Assembly: GCA_016789785.1 (NCBI GenBank)
Contig: JAEUQE010000085.1
Location: 1-32,134, forward strand
Source: Bryobacterales bacterium
Lineage (GTDB): Bacteria > Acidobacteriota > Terriglobia > Bryobacterales > Bryobacteraceae
Direction: 5' to 3'
DNA length: 32,134 nucleotides
The notes under the pieces are model-generated. The model did not search any database. It saw nothing but the letters and a program-made list of their open reading frames with translations, and was not told the origin of the DNA. Below are positions 17,183 to 24,876 of the stretch, one piece after another; positions within the stretch are counted from its first letter, which is position 1; every line of letters begins with the position of its first letter. The translations under genes were made by a program, and so were the position numbers.

Positions 17183-18605
17183 ATGACAGCTCGTATCTCA
17201 TGTGCACTCCTGTTGTTGATCTACCTGTGCGGCGGCCGTGCAGTCGCGGAATGGACTCGCTTTCGCGGGCCGAATGGGACGGGCGTGTCGGACGGCAAGC
17301 CGCTGCCGCGAGAGATCGGAGCGGGGAAGCCGGTGGTGTGGAAGACTGCCATTCCCATGGGCAAGTCGTCACCGGTGGTCACGCGGGACCGCATCTTTCT
17401 CACGGGACATGAAGACGGAAAGCTGCTCACGTTTGCGCTCGACCGGAAGTCGGGGCGGATGCTGTGGAAGCGTGAGGCGCCGGGCGCGCGCGATGAGAAG
17501 CGGCACAAGTTGAACGATCCGGCTTCGCCCAGTCCGGTGACGGATGGGTCGAATGTTTATGTGTTTTTTGCGGGCTTCGGGTTGATCTCCTATGACGCGG
17601 ATGGCGGCGAGCGCTGGCGCCTGGCTCTGGGGTCTTTCACGAATTTCCACGGCATGGGCGCGTCGCCGATTGTCGCGGATGGCGTGGTGGTGATGATTTG
17701 CGATCAGGATCAGGACGCGTTTGTGGTTGGCGTGGATGCGGGCACGGGCAAGCGGCTGTGGCGCGCCGATCGCCCGGAGATGGTGCATAGCTTCTCGACT
17801 CCCGTGCTCTACCGGCATGACGGCGAGACCGAGGTGGTCATACCGGGGTCATACCAGATGTCGAGCTATGAACTGCGTACGGGAAAGCTGCTTTGGAAAA
17901 TGCCAGGGCTGACTTATCAGGTGAAGTCGGTGCCGGTGGTGGAAGGCGATGTGCTGTTCTTCAACGGTTGGGCGCCGGGAGGCGAGCCTGCCGAACGGCT
18001 GGAGTTGCCGGATTTCGAACAGATGTTGCGCGAGTACGATCAGGACAAAGGATGGCAAGTTGTCGAAGGCGGAAGTGCCGAAGAACTGGCATCCGGGCAC
18101 TTGGGACATGCAGGATCTGGATAAGGATGGCCTGTTCAACGCGAAGGACTGGCAGTATTACCGGATGCGCCGCACGTCGTCGAACGCGGCGATGGCGGTG
18201 CGGCTGACGGGCCGGTCGCATGAGCCGAAAGTGGTGTGGCGCTACGAGAAGTCGCTACCCGATGTACCGGCGGTGCTGCTGTACCGGGATGTTCTGTATC
18301 TGATTCGCAATGGCGGGATCCTGCAGACGCTGGATCCGGCGACGGGCGCGATGCGGAAACAAGGGCGATTGCCGCATGCACTGGATGAATACTACGCTTC
18401 GCCTGTGGCGGGTGACGGGAAGGTGTACCCGATCAGCCGGAATGGCGCGGTGTCGGTGTTGGAGGCGGGATCGGACTGGGGAATCGCGTCGACGGGCGAC
18501 TTCGGCGAAGAGGTGTTCGCGACGCCTGCGATCGTTGACGGCCATGTGTGGGTGCGAACGGCAACCACACTGTATGACTTCGCCGCACCGGAGTCCGCGC
18601 GGTAG
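17183..18605 (+). CDS. Secreted PQQ-type beta-propeller protein with EF-hand-like loops, one frameshift
   Basis: A GGAG Shine-Dalgarno at 17171-17174 precedes ATG 17183. A signal peptide (SCALLLLIYLCGGRAVA) leads into WTRFRGPNGTGVS, the usual opening of PQQ-like propeller proteins in Acidobacteria and Planctomycetes. WD-like blades recur (GRMLWKREAP, KRLWRADRPEM, GKLLWKMPG). At about 18050 one extra G turns DQDKDGKLSKAEV into DQDKGWQVVEG; removing it continues through KNWHPGTWDMQ, a second DLDKDGLFNAKDW loop, and the last blades to the stop at 18605. The restored protein has about 473 residues. The two DxDxDG loops resemble calcium-binding EF-hand loops inserted in the propeller. The protein is periplasmic or extracellular with unknown substrate. 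Without repair, the product ends at 18124, after about 314 residues. Confidence 0.82.
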
Positions 18606-18673
18606 ACTCGCGGCGCGCGTACCCGCGCCTCATCGTCGAACCGTCTATCCTAAGCAGGTAGGGGACGACTTTG

Positions 18674-19450
18674 ATGAAGCTTACGATTTTCAGTTCGGCG
18701 TTGGTGTTCAGTGCAGCCTCGCTGATGGCGCAAAGCCAGACTTTCACGGCGAAAGTGAGGGGGCAGGGCGACTCGGGCAAATGTACGATCGAGGTGGTTG
18801 TGGACGGCGTGGCGGAGGTGTATGTCCGCGGGACCGAAGGGATTCTGCGGACGTTATCGGGGGCGCCAGCGCGATGGGTACGCTTTGATTGCAACGCGCC
18901 GTTTCCGCCGGACATGCGCGATTTCCGGTGGAGGGGGATCGATGGGCGGGGCCGGCAGGAGTTACGGCGCGATCCACGCGAGAATCGGGGTACGGCGGTC
19001 GTCTACATTTCCGATAACAAGGGTGGAGAGGAAGGTTACACCTTCGATCTGGAGTGGAAGGACGGGTATCTGAGCGGGAACCGGCCAAGGCCGGGCAGCG
19101 GCTGGAACAACAACTCGGGTTCTGGTGGGAATTCGGGAGGGAATTCCGGCGGCGGTTCCGGCGGATTCTTCGGTGGTGGTAACTCGAGCGGCGGGTTTTT
19201 CGGAGGTGGTGATTCTTTGAGTAACTCGACGCGGCTATGTCAAGAGGCGATCACGAGTAAGCTGCGCGACGACGGTTACCGGGACCTGAACTTTGGTGGC
19301 TTGGCGATGTCGGATCGGTCGGGGAAGCGCGATTGGATGGTTGGGGAGGTGCGGGCGCGCGGGCGGTACTCGACGGACACCTTCGAGGTGGCGTGCCGGA
19401 TGGATTCGAGCCGGTCGCGGGTGCTGGAGACGGATCACCGGCGGCGGTAG
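18674..19450 (+). CDS. Secreted glycine-rich protein of unknown function
   Basis: ATG 18674 follows an AGGGG-type ribosome site 9 bases upstream. The protein has 258 residues: signal peptide (MKLTIFSSALVFSAASLMAQ); an N-terminal beta domain of about 120 residues (TFTAKVRGQGDSGKCTIEVV, then VRFDCNAPFPPDM) that may bind a surface or polymer; a low-complexity linker of Gly, Ser and Asn (two GGFFGGG repeats); and a C-terminal domain of about 70 residues containing two cysteines (TRLCQEAI and FEVACRMD). The two-domain-plus-linker layout is common among acidobacterial exported proteins. I do not recognise the domains by name. Confidence 0.7.
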   Translation: MKLTIFSSALVFSAASLMAQSQTFTAKVRGQGDSGKCTIEVVVDGVAEVYVRGTEGILRTLSGAPARWVRFDCNAPFPPDMRDFRWRGIDGRGRQELRRDPRENRGTAVVYISDNKGGEEGYTFDLEWKDGYLSGNRPRPGSGWNNNSGSGGNSGGNSGGGSGGFFGGGNSSGGFFGGGDSLSNSTRLCQEAITSKLRDDGYRDLNFGGLAMSDRSGKRDWMVGEVRARGRYSTDTFEVACRMDSSRSRVLETDHRRR

Positions 19451-19499
19451 GGTGGCGCTGAAGCTTCCGTAGTGCGCGCGTCGGCTGGGTGGGGGTATG

Positions 19500-19937
19500 T
19501 CAGACCCGGTAGTGATCGGCGCGCCAATTCTTAATCTGCTTCTTGATGGCTAGCGGCTCAAGTTGTTCATGAGCGGCACGTTGCGCGAGCGCTGAAAACT
19601 CCTCGTCGGGGGCGAACCGGAGGGCGATGATCTGCCGCACGGAGAGCCTGGAGTCGAGGGGTTTGCCGGTCAGAATGAAATGCCGAAGGCTTTCCTCGGC
19701 CTTGATGGCGCGATCCTGGGCCTTGAGGGCGAAGATGCGGCAGTAGAAGAAGAGAGCGATGGAGCATCCGACGAGTACGAGGATCAGGGCGGAGTTGTAG
19801 AGCCGGGAATGGTCGCCGAGGGAGCGGTAGAGGTTGACGCAAGCGCCGATGAAGGTGAGCAGGAGGATGGGGAAGAGGATCTTGTGGAATCCGGTGACGA
19901 GGCGGGCGTGGTTGTGGAAGTTTTGAGTTTCGGGCAT
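19500..19937 (-). CDS. DUF6526 family membrane protein
   Basis: The protein has 145 residues with two membrane segments (ILFPILLLTFIGACVNLY and SALILVLVGCSIALFFY), then a cytoplasmic helix and the diagnostic block KAEESLRHFILTGKPLDSRL followed by QIIALRFAPDEEFSALA and KKQIKNWRADHYRV. This pattern fits DUF6526, a widespread small family of unknown function. Size is normal. A -10-like TAGAAT lies six bases before ATG 19937. It is the last chromosomal gene before the putative left end of the mobile element. Confidence 0.8.
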   Translation of the reverse strand: MPETQNFHNHARLVTGFHKILFPILLLTFIGACVNLYRSLGDHSRLYNSALILVLVGCSIALFFYCRIFALKAQDRAIKAEESLRHFILTGKPLDSRLSVRQIIALRFAPDEEFSALAQRAAHEQLEPLAIKKQIKNWRADHYRV

Positions 19938-19943
19938 ATGGAC

Positions 19944-19949
19944 ATTCTA
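19944..19949 (-). promoter_or_regulatory. Probable -10 element of the DUF6526 gene
   Basis: TAGAAT on the minus strand, six bases from the ATG, implies a leaderless message. It is one of five such arrangements in the window. Confidence 0.4.
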
Positions 19950-20002
19950 AGCCCGGGGTTGGGTGGGAGGGTAACGGGGTTCCAAAGAGAGAGGCGTTGT
20001 TC

Positions 20003-20030
20003 AGTTGACATAATATTCGTGGTCGGGAGT
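20003..20030 (+). repeat. Putative left attachment site (attL)
   Basis: It matches 29617-29644 at 23 of 28 positions, including AGTTGAC and TAATATTCGT blocks without mismatch. Read on the minus strand it encodes PDHEYYVN directly followed by a stop. Bases 20031-20275, between it and the integrase, hold no gene I can support; a diverged partial copy of the core (GATAACATATT) lies at about 20179-20189 in opposite orientation. Confidence 0.5.
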
Positions 20031-20275
20031 GATGTGGAAGCTGCGGACGTTGGAGATGTGCTCTTCAAGATGGGCTCCCGGCGCCGCGTGCCATGCGGCG
20101 TTGACAGAAGTTTGAGCGCGGAACACAACGGACCGCGCATTTCGAAATCTGTGGCTTAGCCTACCACACCTATAGGCCCGATAACATATTGTTCCCGGTT
20201 CCAGCGATTGGGACTTGACGGGGGGCGGGGCAACGCTCACACTGGGACAACAAAGCCGCAGGCACCGGCTTACCT

Positions 20276-21232
20276 ATGGAAGAGCAACTCTCACTATTTG
20301 ACGAGGTCATCAACATGCGAGCGCTGAAGGCGGATGTACAGAGCCTTCGTACGTCGACGCGGAGCGAGGCGACGCGGCGGGCGTACGCAACAGATTGGCG
20401 GGAGTTCACGGCCTGGTGCGGAGCGGCAGGAAGAGCGTCGCTGCCGGCGGATCCGGAGACAGTGTCGCTGTTCACTGCGCATGAACTGAAGGCGGGCCGG
20501 AAGCTGGCGACGGTGAACCGGCGCTTAGCGGCTATCGCTTACGAGCACAAGCAGCACGGGCACAAGTCGCCGGTGACAGAGGATGTGCGGTCGGTTGTCG
20601 CCGGCGCGAAGCGGAAGCGCGGGGATGACACCACGGCGAAGGCTGCGTTGACGGTCGCGCATTTGAAGCTGATCTGCCGGAAGCTTCCGCGAACCCGCAT
20701 GGGCGTTCGAGATCGAGCGCTGTTGCTGGTGGGCTTCGCAAGCGGGATGAGGCGGTCGGAGTTGTCGGCGCTGAATGTGGCGGACGTGCACGTAGTGAAG
20801 CAGGGCGTACGAGTGATGATCAAACGCAGCAAAACGGATCAGGAAGGCCGTGGGAGAGAGATCGGGATCTTTTGCGGCAAGGCGAAGCTCTCCTGTCCGG
20901 TGACTGCCTTGCAGCAGTGGCTGTACTTGCGAGGGAAGCGTCCAGGGCCTTTGTTTGTGGGCCTTGGGCCGCGAGATGAGATCTCGGGCGAACGGCTGTC
21001 GGCACACGCAATCAACGATGTTGTGAAGCGATGCGTGGAACTGGCGGGGCTGGATCCGGCCGGCTACGGCGCACACTCGCTACGCGCTGGATGCGTGACA
21101 GCGGCGGCCGAGAGCGGAGTACCTGAGTCGTTGATCATGAAGCGCACCGGGCACAAGAGCCTTGCGATGGTGCAACGGTACGTGAGGCCAGCTTCCGCAT
21201 TTTCCTTCAACGTACTCGCGAAAGCTCTTTAA
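20276..21232 (+). CDS. Tyrosine recombinase (phage-type integrase)
   Basis: This 318-residue site-specific recombinase has an N-terminal SAM-like DNA-binding domain (about 15-105; TRRAYATDWREFTAWC) and a C-terminal catalytic domain with the full active-site set: R159 (SGMRRSEL), K186 (RSKTDQ), H267-x2-R270 (HSLRAG), H293 (TGHKS) and nucleophile Y302 (QRYVR). All catalytic residues are intact, so it should be active. It lies about 250 bases from the putative left end and reads inward, as integrases of small elements often do. A weak hairpin at 21329-21348 may end its transcript. It is the best evidence that the region is mobile. Confidence 0.92.
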   Translation: MEEQLSLFDEVINMRALKADVQSLRTSTRSEATRRAYATDWREFTAWCGAAGRASLPADPETVSLFTAHELKAGRKLATVNRRLAAIAYEHKQHGHKSPVTEDVRSVVAGAKRKRGDDTTAKAALTVAHLKLICRKLPRTRMGVRDRALLLVGFASGMRRSELSALNVADVHVVKQGVRVMIKRSKTDQEGRGREIGIFCGKAKLSCPVTALQQWLYLRGKRPGPLFVGLGPRDEISGERLSAHAINDVVKRCVELAGLDPAGYGAHSLRAGCVTAAAESGVPESLIMKRTGHKSLAMVQRYVRPASAFSFNVLAKAL

Positions 21233-21328
21233 ACTGGAGGGGGATAGGTTCGGAGGCTAGATCTCACAGGCTCTTCGTGAGGGCTGGCCGTGCCAACCGC
21301 GCCTGTTCCCCCGTTCGCATCCTTCCGC

Positions 21329-21351
21329 GGGGCGCGCCTCTGCGCCCCTTT
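21329..21351 (+). terminator. Possible terminator after the integrase
   Basis: A GGGGCGC/GCGCCCC stem with a six-base loop is followed by TTTC about 100 bases after the integrase stop. The U-tract is short. Confidence 0.35.
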
Positions 21352-21357
21352 CAAACT

Positions 21358-21561
21358 TCAGGCGACAATTCCGCGGCTGAGCAGGAGAATCTGTTTTGCG
21401 CGTTGCTCCGGGGGCTCCGGCATCTGCAGCAGCTTCGGCGCGCGGGCGCGGATCTGGGCAAGCTCCTCCAGTGCGGCAATTGCGGAGTTGAGGGCGGATC
21501 GCTGCTCTACCAATGTTTGGAGAGCGGAGCGGATCTGCTGGCGGTCGGAGAGGGTTGGCAT
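21358..21561 (-). CDS. Small coiled-coil protein, unknown function
   Basis: The protein has 67 residues from ATG 21561, with a strong GGAGG seven bases upstream that fixes the start. The whole protein is helical with heptad spacing (QQIRSALQTLVEQRSALNSA, then IAALEELAQI), so a dimeric coiled coil is likely. It is the last gene on the minus strand of the element, facing the integrase. It does not match a family I recognise. Confidence 0.6.
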   Translation of the reverse strand: MPTLSDRQQIRSALQTLVEQRSALNSAIAALEELAQIRARAPKLLQMPEPPEQRAKQILLLSRGIVA

Positions 21562-22531
21562 GATGAAGCCTCCATGAAAGAATGTGTTTGGGCTGGCACT
21601 TTCCTCAAACGGGCTGGTTTGTTCGAGTGGGCCCCGGCTCGGTTTCGCCGGGGCCTCGCTTCCTGTCTCTTAGTGTTGCGCTCCAGCAACAGTTTTCTCA
21701 TCCGTACTCCAATCCAACCTCGAAAAAGCGGATCCGCGCGGAGCAGCTCGGCGGCGATCGCGCGCTTCGGCGTGGCGGGGCTGCTGCTTGGTGTGGTGTT
21801 CCTGACACCCGGGCTCAATTTCGGTGTGGTGCGTAGACCACGCTTGACCTGGTCGCGGGCGGCGGCAGCGCGTTTAGCGCTGGCGACGGGGGGAGGGGAG
21901 CGGTGAGAGTGGCGCGCGTGCCGGCGTCGCCGGCGGGCGCGATCGCTTGCAGCAGAGCCGCGCGGCGCTTGAGCGCGGGCACGCGACACGGCGGCCGCGA
22001 GTGCGCGCGTGCTGTGCGACGCGGGCCTACGTGGGACGCTCGAGCGGCTCTGCTGCACGCGCACAAGCGAAACGGCAGACGCGCGTGAGGCTGGAGTGCG
22101 CATGCCACTGTGGCACTCCAGGACCTGGAGAGAGTCCAGGCCTGGCCGCAGCCTGGCTGCGGAGGTCGACGGCGCCGCGAGCGTCGGAGGCAAGGCCAAG
22201 CCGGGTGATTTCGCCGGCAGCCTCTGCGAAGCAAGCATGCGCGCTACGGCCGTAGCCAGCGGCTGCCGACAACGGCGCCGCTTTCGCGGTCCGCGGCTGC
22301 TGGCGCGTGAGCCGCGGCCGGCGCGCGGCATGCAGACACGCATGCGGAACGTCGGCGCCTGCCAGAGCATGACGCGTGACCGGCGGAGGGTGCGCGGACG
22401 TCGGCACTGCGAGTGTCGGGGTATGGTCGGGAGCGGTCGCCGGCGGGGAGGTCGGAGGAAGCGCAAGCCGCGCTTGCGAGGGTCGAGGGAAGCGCGAGGC
22501 GCAAGCCGAAGCCTGCGCCTGGCTGAGGTAG
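21562..22531. other. Gene-free, hairpin-rich island A
   Basis: No convincing gene is present, although long Arg/Ala/Pro-rich open frames exist because stops are rare in this GC-rich DNA. The stretch contains a GCCCCGGC/GCCGGGGC hairpin at 21631-21654, and a cluster of perfect palindromes: CTCCAGG-A-CCTGGAG at 22116-22130, CCGCAGC-CTG-GCTGCGG at 22146-22162, and GCTACGGCCGTAGC at 22243-22256, with several more before 22530. Function is unknown. Confidence 0.5.
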
Positions 22532-22771
22532 TTACTCGGGCTCGCCACCGTCGAGGGCGTCAAGACGGAGTTCGTGGCTGATGACGATGTTGCCGAGACG
22601 GTCCATTGTCTCGGTGAGCTTGGCCATGTGGGTTTCGAGCTTGGCCATATGCGCGTCGTGGCGGGCGACGTTAGCGGTGAGTTGCTGCACATCGGCGGTG
22701 AGCAGCTCCACGTTCATGGTGAGTGCTTCGTGGCGTTCGGCGAGACGTTCAATGCGTTCGTCAACGGTCAT
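22532..22771 (-). CDS. Coiled-coil protein with repeated MAKLETH-type heptads
   Basis: The protein has 79 residues from ATG 22771, with GGAG seven bases upstream and an ATGA overlap with the preceding gene. It is all helix, with near-repeats (ELLTADVQQLTANVARHDAH and then MAKLETHMAKLTETMDRL) typical of trimeric or dimeric coiled coils in mobile elements. The C-terminus is acidic. Function is unknown; translational coupling suggests it works with the 85-residue basic protein. Confidence 0.6.
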   Translation of the reverse strand: MTVDERIERLAERHEALTMNVELLTADVQQLTANVARHDAHMAKLETHMAKLTETMDRLGNIVISHELRLDALDGGEPE

Positions 22772-23025
22772 GTGGTGGCTCCTTTGCGGGCCCAGCGGGC
22801 GGCGGCGGCTTTGCGGGCGATGGCGCGGCGGCGTGCTGGCGACACAGCACGCATGCGAGGTTCGACGCTGGCAAGGCCAGCGTGGTGAGAGATCTCGGTA
22901 CGGCGTTCCGGCGAGAGCGCGGCGGCTCTTGCCTTGCCACCTTTGGAAGCCCCGAGGGCTCCGAGGATGCGGGCGGCTTCGCTTGCCTTGCTGGGCCGGC
23001 CTGGTTTGCGTTTCATGGTGTGCAT
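22768..23025 (-). CDS. Small basic protein with duplicated SPxRRxxIxxxA motif
   Basis: The protein has 85 residues and is strongly basic. An AT-hook-like KRKPGRPSK starts it. GGKARAAALSPERRTEISHH and AVSPARRRAIARKAAAARWA are two copies of a motif (SPERRxEIARKAAxARW) found in many small plasmid and phage proteins of unknown role. DNA binding is likely from the composition. A GGAAGG purine tract lies just upstream; the second ATG (23016) is an alternative start. The stop overlaps the next gene in ATGA. Confidence 0.65.
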   Translation of the reverse strand: MHTMKRKPGRPSKASEAARILGALGASKGGKARAAALSPERRTEISHHAGLASVEPRMRAVSPARRRAIARKAAAARWARKGATT

Positions 23026-23049
23026 TACCTTCCTTCACTAATCTTATCG

Positions 23050-23098
23050 AGCGCGGGCAAGCTTAGCATTAGAGCGTTGCCCGCGCTTTCTTTTGTCT
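23050..23098 (+). terminator. Strong hairpin with U-tract in plus orientation
   Basis: AGCGCGGGCAA (23050-23060) pairs perfectly with TTGCCCGCGCT (23077-23087), an 11-bp stem with a 16-base loop, and TTCTTTTGTCTT follows on the plus strand. It looks like an intrinsic terminator for plus-strand transcripts. On the minus strand, the direction of the genes on either side, the stem has no following U-tract, so it may act there as a processing or attenuation hairpin. Confidence 0.65.
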
Positions 23099-24024
23099 TA
23101 CAGTTGCGGGACATCTCCACCGTGGTCCTGGATGCAGCGTTGCCAGTAGGCACAGCTTGTGCGGCTGCACCCTGAGGCGCCTCTGCGCGGCGGGTAGAGT
23201 CCGGATTGGATCTGATCGGCGGTCATGGTGTAGAGGATTTCGGCGTAGCGGTCCGTGTCCTTTGTGCGGATGATGCTGAACTGCTGCAGCGAGGGGCTGC
23301 GGGAACCGCAGAGCACGTGCACGTGTACGCTGTCGAGCTCGGCCAGCATGGCGTACGTGATGGCTTGGAGGTAGTAGCGATCCGGCAAGCTGCGGGGCTT
23401 CTCGTACGTGGTTTTCACTTCGATCACGCGTCCGTTTTCGGTGATGATGTCGGCCTTTGCTTTGACCGGAACATCGCCGATGGTGCCTTCCAACTGCTGT
23501 TCGCAATCGGCGTCCTGGCCGATCGCCGGCGCGGCTTGGCGGATCCAGATTTCGAGATAGGCCGCTGCGCGGTCATGCGCCGTTTGCCGATCGGTGGAAG
23601 CTGCGGGGATCTCTTTCCAGCACCGATCGAACTCTTGCTCGAATGTGGCGATGGCATCGCAGTCCGTCAACGCGGCTTCGATGCCGGCGTGAACAGCGCG
23701 TCCGATGGCAAGCGGCGCCGTCATCGGATCGGGCAGCTTGAGGGCGTGTTTGTAGTACCAGCGGGCCGGGCAAGCCTGCATCGTTGCAACCTGCGATGGG
23801 CTGAGCCTGGGCCGCGGAGCGGGGGCCGCGGGAGCGGCCGCCGGCGGGGCGGCCACTTCTTCGTGCAGCGCGGCGAGAGTGGGCGTGAGTTGGATGATTT
23901 GTGCTTTGCGTCGGCGCTCTTCAGCGTCCCTGCGGTCGTCTTCGATCTCCTCCGGGGAGCGGCTGACAATGGCATTCCATTCGGCGCGTTCGCGTTCTGC
24001 TGCGATCCATTCTGCTGCTGTCAT
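23098..24024 (-). CDS. PD-(D/E)XK nuclease, RecB/Cas4-like, with iron-sulfur cysteines
   Basis: The protein has 308 residues. The first 75 form a helical and Pro/Ala linker region. The nuclease domain has the family motifs: SPSQVATMQACPARWYYKHA with C85, GRAVHAG with H112, E175 or nearby, AKADI with D192, IEVKTTY with E202 and K204, and the QAITYAM helix with Q220. Three C-terminal cysteines (C286, C291, C297 in CSRTSCAYWQRC) together with C85 make the four-cysteine set that holds a 4Fe-4S cluster in AddB, Cas4 and related exonucleases. It should process DNA ends for recombination or replication. It starts by ATGA overlap with the upstream small gene. No cas1, cas2 or CRISPR array is nearby, so it is not adaptation-linked here. 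Confidence 0.85.
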   Translation of the reverse strand: MTAAEWIAAERERAEWNAIVSRSPEEIEDDRRDAEERRRKAQIIQLTPTLAALHEEVAAPPAAAPAAPAPRPRLSPSQVATMQACPARWYYKHALKLPDPMTAPLAIGRAVHAGIEAALTDCDAIATFEQEFDRCWKEIPAASTDRQTAHDRAAAYLEIWIRQAAPAIGQDADCEQQLEGTIGDVPVKAKADIITENGRVIEVKTTYEKPRSLPDRYYLQAITYAMLAELDSVHVHVLCGSRSPSLQQFSIIRTKDTDRYAEILYTMTADQIQSGLYPPRRGASGCSRTSCAYWQRCIQDHGGDVPQL

Positions 24025-24227
24025 TGCGGGGTCCTTGTCAGAGGTTCGATGGCTTCGGCGCCTTCAATGAGGGCTTCCGTCTCGGCGTCGATCTTGTTCG
24101 CGATGAGGTGGATTTGTGGCGCGGGGAACGTGCGGAGTTGCCCTACGCAGGTTTGGATTTCGCTTGCGGTCCAGCGCATCAGCGCGGCGGTTGCTGCGAT
24201 GTATTCGCGTTCTTGTTGGTCAAGCAT
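24021..24227 (-). CDS. Small helical protein in the nuclease operon
   Basis: About 68 residues from ATG 24227 (MLDQQEREYIAATAALMRWT). GGAG lies nine bases upstream. All helix, with an acidic C-terminus. It overlaps the zinc-ribbon gene by 49 bases and the nuclease start by ATGA. I do not recognise a family. The position suggests an accessory factor to the nuclease. Confidence 0.6.
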   Translation of the reverse strand: MLDQQEREYIAATAALMRWTASEIQTCVGQLRTFPAPQIHLIANKIDAETEALIEGAEAIEPLTRTPQ

Positions 24228-24370
24228 GGGGTGGTTCTCCAGTTGCGTTCGTCGTCGTATTGGTCGCGTGTCCAGTTGGCGGGGATGAGTGCACACTCGC
24301 AGTCATCGCAGAGGATGATGGCGGGGTCTGGCCAGATAACGGGGCCTTGGCAGCGGGGACAGGTTTTCAT
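24179..24370 (-). CDS. Zinc-ribbon microprotein
   Basis: 63 residues from ATG 24370, which overlaps the preceding stop as ATGA. The sequence begins MKTCPRCQGPVIWPDPAIIL and continues CDDCECALIP: two Cys pairs (CPRC and CDDC) spaced as a rubredoxin-like zinc ribbon. The rest is polar (NWTRDQYDDERNW). Such small ribbons in phages and plasmids often bind DNA, RNA polymerase or a partner protein. The role here is unknown. Confidence 0.65.
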   Translation of the reverse strand: MKTCPRCQGPVIWPDPAIILCDDCECALIPANWTRDQYDDERNWRTTPCLTNKNANTSQQPPR

Positions 24371-24876
24371 GCTCTGCGCTCCCGGTTGATGAGGATGGTA
24401 GCGGCGAGGGCGCGGATGTCTTCGGAACGCCACGCGAGGGCAAGCCCGACGGCGCGGGCGTGTTCTGAAGCGATGACTGCGGCGTCGATCGCCAACACGA
24501 GCGCTTGAGCGAGAGGGTTCCCCAGTGCGAGGGCGGCGGGCGTGTTCGCCTGGCTGCTGGCCTGGTTCGCGCGGTTCGCGTTCGCCTGGCTGGCCTGGGT
24601 TTCAGGCATTGGTGGGATGGTGACTGGTTCAACACTCCAGTCTTCGTGCCATTGCTGGCCGATCTTGCGTTTCCGTTTCGTGATTGCGATGCGGCTACCT
24701 GCGGCGGCGCCGCAAGCGGTGATGAGGTCCTTCACGTGGACGGGGACATACATCAGGCCTTCCGCAGTCTTGTACAGGTACTCACTGCCGTTGTATTGGC
24801 TGTCGACCAATTCCGGTGGTTGCGCTCGCAAGGTTACCGCTACGGGCATATTCGGCTCGAACGTTACTTTCGGCAT
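24367..24876 (-). CDS. Possible single-strand DNA-binding-type protein, first gene of the nuclease operon
   Basis: 169 residues from ATG 24876, preceded by GGAAGGAAG about seven bases upstream. The N-terminal 80 residues are beta-rich (MPKVTFEPNMPVAVTLRAQ, then YLYKTAEGLMYVPVHVKDLI and GSRIAITKRKRKIGQQW), consistent with an OB-like fold as in small phage proteins placed beside recombination nucleases. A linker rich in Gln, Ala, Asn and Ser (QASQANANRANQASSQAN) connects to a C-terminal helical segment with ALVLAIDAAVIASEHARAVG. The function is inferred from fold guess and neighbourhood only. Four genes follow with overlaps. Confidence 0.6.
   Translation of the reverse strand: MPKVTFEPNMPVAVTLRAQPPELVDSQYNGSEYLYKTAEGLMYVPVHVKDLITACGAAAGSRIAITKRKRKIGQQWHEDWSVEPVTIPPMPETQASQANANRANQASSQANTPAALALGNPLAQALVLAIDAAVIASEHARAVGLALAWRSEDIRALAATILINRERRA

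Noticed and set aside
20101..20106. TTGACA as -35 of an integrase promoter
   Set aside because: No acceptable -10 lies 16-18 bases downstream, so I do not call a promoter.
21507..22466. Open frame of 319 codons on the minus strand through island A
   Set aside because: It is Arg/Ala/Pro/Ser-rich without any domain-like pattern, and several overlapping frames on both strands are equally long. This is what stop-poor GC-rich DNA gives; the palindromes explain the region better.
23098..24024. Nuclease considered as Cas4 of a CRISPR system
   Set aside because: No cas1, cas2, effector gene or regularly spaced repeat array is present in the window. The palindromes at 29243-29334 are only a few copies without spacers of CRISPR length.
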